From contig CM030836.1 in the NCBI GenBank assembly GCA_018105865.1, positions 19,387,003 through 19,451,002 of the forward strand: a stretch of DNA of 64,000 nt. Reading direction: 5' to 3'. Below are positions 58,494-64,000 of this stretch, piece by piece. The DNA comes from Metaphire vulgaris. Lineage: Eukaryota; Annelida; Clitellata; Crassiclitellata; Megascolecidae. The translations under genes were made by a program, and so were the position numbers. The number at the start of each line of letters is the position of its first letter. The first letter of the stretch is position 1. Below the pieces are notes generated by a model that made no database searches, was not told the origin of the DNA, and saw only the letters and a list, made by a program, of their open reading frames with translations.

Positions 58494-58773
58494 TCCGAAA
58501 AGACACCGTTCAATAATTAATATTGATTACGGTATACAATAGTTTTATGTCGATTTGGCCCGTCATTGTAGGGCCAGACATGACGACACGCGGAACGTTA
58601 ATTGGCAATTAAACCGTCAGGATATATGTGTTGAAATCCAACCGGTTTTGATTTTATTATGTATAGACGCTAGAGGGATTTGTATACGCTATCGGTTATG
58701 ATGAGATGCTGTAGGAACTAGGAACCTGATGAGATGTTGTTTGGCAGTTGTATAGAGAAGTATAGTCTAAACG

Positions 58774-58925
58774 CAGTGGCGTATTTAGGATTTTGGTAAG
58801 GGGGGCCAGACACTTTCGACCTGACAAGTTACAACTTTGGAAAAAAGTTGACGACCTTTTTTTGCTTGACATCAAGACCAAAAGGGGGGCATGGCCCAAA
58901 TGGCCCAATGGTAAATACGCCACTG
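58774..58925. mobile_element. MITE, family CAGTGGCGTA (copy 6)
   Basis: CAGTGGCGTATTTAGG...CCTAAATACGCCACTG-type ends (right end GTAAATACGCCACTG), flanking TCTAAACG/TCTAAATG. Contains GACGACC-T7-GCTTGAC. Confidence 0.9.
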
Positions 58926-59423
58926 TCTAAATGTCGAAATTTCGGTCGCATTTTTAAAACCTAAAATCGAACAATTTTATACGGATATCCCCGGTAAAAA
59001 TTCACTGCACGTGTTGCTGAATTCTGCAATTTGCAAGTCTTCCGTAATATAATTGTTTGTATTTATTGATGTTGATATTGTATTGATGTTTGTTCTATTC
59101 AACTGACAAAGAGTATATACTACATCCGATGATGGTTCGCGTTTTGAGCATTTTCAGAATAAACTGCCGTATTTCATACGAAGTGTGTCTCCACAGAATT
59201 TCTTTTAGACAGACTTTTAAAAATCTAAACATCCTCTATAATGCAAAAAACAGCGCAAACTAAGCGCGGGCGCAGCCAGAGTGTATAGGTGTGCTTTTCC
59301 AGGACTTCCAGCTTAATGTTAATGCGTGGTAAATAGTGGAAAGTAGAGTAAACACGGCATTTCTGTAGCGCTGCCCGAAAGCTTGGCGCAGTGCACCAGC
59401 TTATTCACGAGCGCTGAATCTAG

Positions 59424-59510
59424 GTAAATCCATAGTCCGTAGTAAATCCATAGTCCGTAGTAAATCCATAGTCCGTAGTAAATCCATAGTCTGTAGTAAT
59501 CCGTAGTCCG
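59424..59510. repeat. 18-bp tandem repeat
   Basis: Four and a half units of TAAATCCATAGTCCGTAG; the last ones are shortened. Confidence 0.9.
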
Positions 59511-60050
59511 TGGCGGTCGAGGTTGTAGATCCAGGAAGGCAGTCGCAGGAAAGTATTTTTATGGAGGATGATAACAAGAACGAAACAGGAACGAAGGTTC
59601 AAAACATTCATCTTTTGGCAGGAATTCGGGGCAGATCTCTCAGTTGACGAGCAAAATAGTCAACCTGATCCCCCCAAAAAAAGACCAAAATATTTTACTA
59701 TGAGTGTGAACCACCCCTGGAAAAACTCCAGTCGGCGCCCATGAACCGCCAATCCTTTCAGCATAGATAGGTTACTGAGAAAATTCCAGACGAAATAAAG
59801 AGTACATTTTCATGATTTGCTAAAGAAACTCCAAGTCCGTATTGAAAACGAGTACATTAATTATTATGCTCAGCAATTTGTCATTTAATTCAGAATAATT
59901 CGTTAAGAACAATGACTCTATGCATTCTTTCTATTGTCTTCCTTTTTCTTCTTCTTCTTTAACCTTCCTCGATGGGTTGGTCACATTATGGACTATTTCT
60001 TTCCTATTGTTAGTCACCCTCATGTCTTGATAGGCTGTAAGTCCGGAGCG

Positions 60051-60332
60051 CGGACAATCTCCCCCTGGACATAATCCCCCCGGACATTATCCCTCGGGAC
60101 ATTATCCCCCGGACATATTCCCCTGGCAAAGAAAGAAGTAATGAACAATGTAAATCAATATCATAGATCTTAATTTTGCCGTCAGTATGATTATATGACC
60201 TCGTACGGGTGCAGTACACTGCTTTTCGTCAAAGCCCATAGAGGGGGATTATGTCCGGCAGTGTCATTTCAAAGGGTGTATCGGGGTAGGGGGGTTAATG
60301 TCCGGGGGGATTATGTCCAGGGGAGAATGTCC
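60051..60332. mobile_element. 282-bp element with inverted ends built from GGACATAATCCCCC
   Basis: About 37 bp at each end are inverse complements with few mismatches. The word GGACATTATCCCCC and variants recur four to five times on the left and three times on the right, so the ends are themselves repetitive. No target duplication could be defined. Confidence 0.75.
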
Positions 60333-60766
60333 TAAACCCGTAAGTCCCCCCCAAGCTCGGATGTTTTCGAGCCGGGTTATTATTATGCTTCCTTAAGCTC
60401 TTCTTCCTGGAATTGTACCTTGTACGATCTTTTCTCGAGACAATCCCCTCGCTTCCTTATACCATGTGTCCAAAATATGTCAGTTTTCTTTTTTTTAAAT
60501 GTTATCCAATAGGATTTCTGTTACTTGGCTTTTTCATTACTCATTTGATGGTCTTCTTCGCTATCCAAATACTTCAAAACAATCAATGCTACATCCTGAG
60601 TGGCTTTAACGAGTATACGTTAAAGCGCCAGGGCCTCCCTATAGCAACAACGGCGGGCCTGAACCGCACATTGTGTCGGAGGCTGTCTCCTCCCGACCGA
60701 CCAATCACTGCTGTGGTGCTAAGTGGTGCTATTGGTTAATCGGGCCAGTACCAACCTTCGATCTTT

Positions 60767-60776
60767 TGCTATATAA
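60767..60776 (+). promoter_or_regulatory. possible extra TATA-type promoter
   Basis: GCTATATAACAGG follows CCAAT-type words (ACCAATCACTG near 60697, ATTGGTTAAT near 60729). The context resembles GCTATATAAAACC of gene C, but no signal-peptide exon follows before 62280. Confidence 0.3.
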
Positions 60777-61104
60777 CAGGCAGTGACTAATGCTCGACTG
60801 CCCGTAATTAGACCGGTTGCTGCGTTTACCTGTGGTTTTAAGCGTCGAACGCCAAACAGGACTAGACTGGACGAGACCACGGAATACCAAATATTCCTCA
60901 CTATTGCCAGTTGCACAGTTTTACTAAGTTAAATCATATTAGATATGATGAAATTGGAATTAGCCATTGTTACCAAAAGCATGTCGTTTAGGAATTTTAG
61001 ACGACGAATTTACTCCAATCTTAAACAAAACGCTGCAGCATTTTCTCCCCATTTTGATGAATTATTGCTTTCACAAATAAGCACAGCAATCAACCATATA
61101 AGTA

Positions 61105-61282
61105 CAGTGGGACTTCGTTCTAGCGTACTTAGCGGGTCAGTAAAATTCAGTACGCTATATCCTAGCTACTTTATATTCAATACCATCGAATACGGTAGCG
61201 CATCACACTGGACCGTACATTGCGGTACACGTTACAACCAAATATACGTTATAAACGAGTCCGTTATAACGAAGTTCTACTG
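61105..61282. mobile_element. TA-flanked MITE, family CAGTGGGACTTCGTT
   Basis: CAGTGGGACTTCGTTCTAGCG-like start and CGTTATAACGAAGTTCTACTG-like end, with TA on both sides; pogo-type. Related to 51409-51788. Confidence 0.9.
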
Positions 61283-61339
61283 TATGCGTGTGCACTTTCG
61301 TAAAATATACGTCTTATTTGCGCAGGGATGTATCTACGG

Positions 61340-61534
61340 CAGTGGCGGCTCTAGGATTTGGCAAGTGGGGGGGCCGTTGGGGTGGCAACTTCTAATCATG
61401 GGGGGCCAAACATTTGTTGTTTAATGTATGTAGCATTAAGTATAGGGTCCCAACTGGGGGGGGGGCCACTGGGGGGGCCAGGCTCTAAATAGAGGGCACG
61501 GGCCCTCTCTGGCCCCCCGGTGGAGCCGCCACTG
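61340..61534. mobile_element. MITE, family CAGTGGCGGCTCC (copy 3)
   Basis: CAGTGGCGGCTCTAGG...GGAGCCGCCACTG with perfect 8-bp duplication ATCTACGG. Confidence 0.93.
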
Positions 61535-62279
61535 ATCTACGGTATTTGGCTCTCGTGGTATAGGGGAGGGAGTGCTAAAATTTAAATTGGCGAGTTACAC
61601 AAATCTTTGATTAGCAAATCATGACATTTTATTGGCACAAAATTAATACTGCAGATGTACTTTTCTTGCTTTCACTTATGATGATGTGCCCCTCAAAGTC
61701 AGTTTTCTCAGTTTCTTCTCTTTCTACGCTGAGTAGATCAAAGAATGGAAATTTTGGCGCCCCTTCAAGTGGCGTCCAGAACACCTGCCCTGCCTGCCAT
61801 ATCCTACCTAGGTACGCCACTGTATTTGTAGAGCTATAAAAGGGCGCTGAGATAATGCAAATTCAATGGATAAAAATATAATGATTAAAAATACAATTGA
61901 CACAATAAATACAATAATACAATAAAATAATATACAAAATACAATAAAATAATATAATATAATCAAAGAAAATAAAAAAAATACAATAGAAATACAATGG
62001 ATTGACCAATCTGATTCGATAACCGACCTTTTGAAATTTTTTACCTTCCTCGTTCACTGGTAAACAAATATCACTTAGAGCTAATCAAATAGATTCTTAG
62101 ATGGCGTCGGTGTATACGCGACAAAGTTCACAATAACAATAATAATAACATATTGGCCCTATGAAATAATGACCTTTCGACCAAGATTACGTGTGACTAA
62201 TTAGGCAGTTCTATAGTCTACAGGACTGGAATGAAGGCTTGTTTAACGGTTGCTAGGCAGCCGAGATCCGAGATAGTGC

Positions 62280-63868
62280 TATATAAAACCGGCGACTAGG
62301 CAGTGGTAAGTCCGTGATTGGTGTGTCTTGGAATCGGAGAAACATTGATTTATCTAAATTTCCGTTAGAATTATAATCGATTTTCGTTTCAGCGATGTAA
62401 GTATCTCTATGTAAAGTTATCTGCCTTTTGTCTTACATGTACGCCAGATTCTCAACGTGTGTCGCCGCTATGTATGCAGGTAGATGGAGGTAGATAGAGA
62501 TGCTAGCTTACGAGCAAAAAAGGTGACAGATCAGCGGCCAAATTTGAATATAATAATATCGAGAAATTTCTGAGTGATACATTTTTTTGCTTGTCGGCGA
62601 GCATATTCATAAAATCTGAGTGGGGTCATGTTAACGGTTGCAGTTACGTCTAAAAAAACTGTGCCGATGTCTTGTTGTAAGTCATTGAGCGCGCCAGTTC
62701 GTCTTGATAACAAAATTAGCGATAAGGTTTATTCCAAAGAATGCTCATGCAGTGCGTTCCCGATGATAAGAAGAAAGCGATGTCATTGTTATTTTACTGT
62801 TGCATGCGATATTTTCAAAGGTGCTTGCAAAGGCGAATGGTCGAAAGCGTTGGATTATAAAGTGGCTAGAATGGACGATTTGACACTTGACTAATATAAA
62901 AGCCTACTTAACCAGACTGTACTAGTTAGACATGTAGGCCTATAGACTTCACGTAGTTCCAGCAATCGTGGACTCTACACTCAGATTACTTTTTAAAAGT
63001 AAACCATGGCCAAGTCGACCGCATGGGGCCGTCCATAAAGTACATCACGCTATTTTGACGGTTTTCACCCCTCCATTTGTCACAACCTGTCATAAATCTC
63101 GGACCCCCCTCGCCTTAAAGTACGACACAGTTCTCGGACCTCCTACCAAAGCGTCGTCCATAAATTACGTAACGCAGGTTTTCTGTTTAATAAATTCGAG
63201 TTTCGGGCAGTGTTTAATCTAAACCGTTTCCGGGGGAATTGCCCTTTCCCCCGGAAATTTCAAATTCTCCCCGGAAATTGTGGCATACTACATGGACTAA
63301 CAGCAACCCCCTAGCAGAATTCCCCTCGGCTTTGTCAGTTCCCCCGGCTTTGTCAGTTCCTCCCCCCCCCCCGGAGTCCAGGAGTCTAGATTAAACACTG
63401 GTTTCGGGTTCAATTTTCAGCAATGAAGCATATATTCAACTTCCGGCAATGATTACGAATATAATCGAGACGTAAAATACCGCGTGCCTAGCCTAATATA
63501 CATGTAATTACTATACATCATTGACATCGTCTGTTATAATACATTCATCAGAAGAGACAGTATATTATCACTGCATATTTCAAGTCTTATTAATTATATG
63601 TACGGAAAGTGTGACGTCGCATTCTTCTTCTTCTTTACCCTTTCCCTCTATCACGAACTATGACGCTTTCCTTGACCCTTCTCCCTCGAGCGTCACGTAC
63701 TTTATGGATGGCCCACGACTGCAATTGAATACATTGGACGTAGATCTTCGAGACTAACTTCTTCGTCGTTGGATCTTCAGAGAGAAATGAAGGCCGCCAT
63801 TGTGTTTTTGTGTCTGGTCCTGTTGGTCACCGTCCACAGCGAGAATTCAACAACAACGAGTTCTGAAG
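62280..63868 (+). CDS. small Ser/Thr-rich surface protein, gene C (5' part; last exon beyond window)
   Basis: TATATAAAA at 62280-62288, untranslated exon about 62310-62396 (donor GAT/GTAAGT), coding exon 63787-63868 preceded by acceptor GATCTTCAG at 63780. Donor GAAG/GTGATT, phase 1, exactly as in genes A and B. The encoded part reads MKAAIVFLCLVLLVTVHS (signal peptide) then ENSTTTSSEG, giving an N-glycosylation site NST and the Ser/Thr start of a stalk. The opening MKA is shared with gene B (MKAVTAISLLVLLASF). The stalk and anchor exon should lie 1-1.5 kb past the window end, judging by genes A and B. Confidence 0.65.
63208..63400. mobile_element. MITE, family CAGTGTTTAATCTA (copy 4)
   Basis: CAGTGTTTAATCTAAACCG...GAGTCTAGATTAAACACTG with perfect 8-bp duplication GTTTCGGG. 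It lies in the first intron of gene C. Confidence 0.95.
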
Positions 63869-63934
63869 GTGATTAGCTGATCTTAATAATAATAATTATA
63901 ATAATTATTTAAATAATAATGATATATAATAGTA

Positions 63935-64000
63935 ATAATAATAAAGTAAAAAGAAGAAATAATTATGCACTTCTATAGCGCAATTTCTAATGCAGTAAAG
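63935..64000 (-). mobile_element. LINE 3'-end remnant at window edge
   Basis: TAATTATGCACTTCTATAGCG then CAATTTCTAATGC follows an AAT-rich run at 63884-63945, the same junction as at 9640-9690 (minus-strand LINE with an ATT tail). Confidence 0.5.

Larger units (their letters stand above)
58926..60766. other. intergenic region between genes B and C
   Basis: An AATAAA at about 59158 could end the gene B transcript. The rest holds the 18-bp repeat and a 282-bp inverted-terminal element. No exon recognised. Confidence 0.5.

Overview
This is animal nuclear DNA. Genes are split by GT-AG introns, there are no operons or bacterial ribosome sites, simple-sequence repeats and short inverted-terminal transposons are dense, and the recognisable proteins are metazoan. 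The mix (class I Rab11-FIP, a UBAN coiled-coil protein, an ASB protein, CR1-like LINE, hAT, pogo, Merlin and TTAA-flanked elements) and the very frequent palindrome TAGGCCTA suggest a marine invertebrate, perhaps a deuterostome such as an echinoderm or hemichordate. The species cannot be settled from the sequence.

Layout. 1-11.9 kb has no exon I can support: a 99-bp minisatellite, a 21-bp repeat, MITEs, microsatellites and a decayed LINE. 11.9-19.9 kb is a transposon graveyard: two hAT fragments, a 5'-truncated CR1-like LINE, a Merlin fragment, two pogo-type transposase pieces and, between the pogo pieces, three correctly spliced exons of a cytoplasmic dynein heavy chain whose last exon runs in frame into the transposase. 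20.2-27.3 kb (+ strand, GC-rich exons) holds an ankyrin-repeat/SOCS-box (ASB) gene preceded by two exons encoding a multi-membrane-span segment; whether these join the ASB exon is open. 29.2-34.3 kb (- strand) is a six-exon gene for a TNIP/optineurin/NEMO-type UBAN protein. 37.5-43.7 kb (- strand) is a gene of about ten exons for a class I Rab11 family-interacting protein (C2 domain at the N terminus, Rab11-binding helix at the C terminus), with a hAT-type MITE lodged at the end of its first C2 exon.

50.1-64.0 kb (+ strand) is the most novel part. Three tandem small genes, spaced about 6 kb apart, each have a TATA box, a short untranslated first exon, a signal-peptide exon ending in a phase-1 intron and (in the two complete ones) a final exon encoding a Ser/Thr/Pro-rich stalk plus a C-terminal hydrophobic anchor. 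The products are only about 90-100 residues. I recognise no named family; they look like tiny mucin-like membrane-anchored surface proteins.

About twenty short elements with CAG...CTG termini, many with clear 8-bp target duplications (hAT type), pepper the window. Many share an internal palindrome made of GCTGACGA and TCGTCAGC arms around an A-tract. They are nested in one another and sit within 10-20 bp of splice sites.
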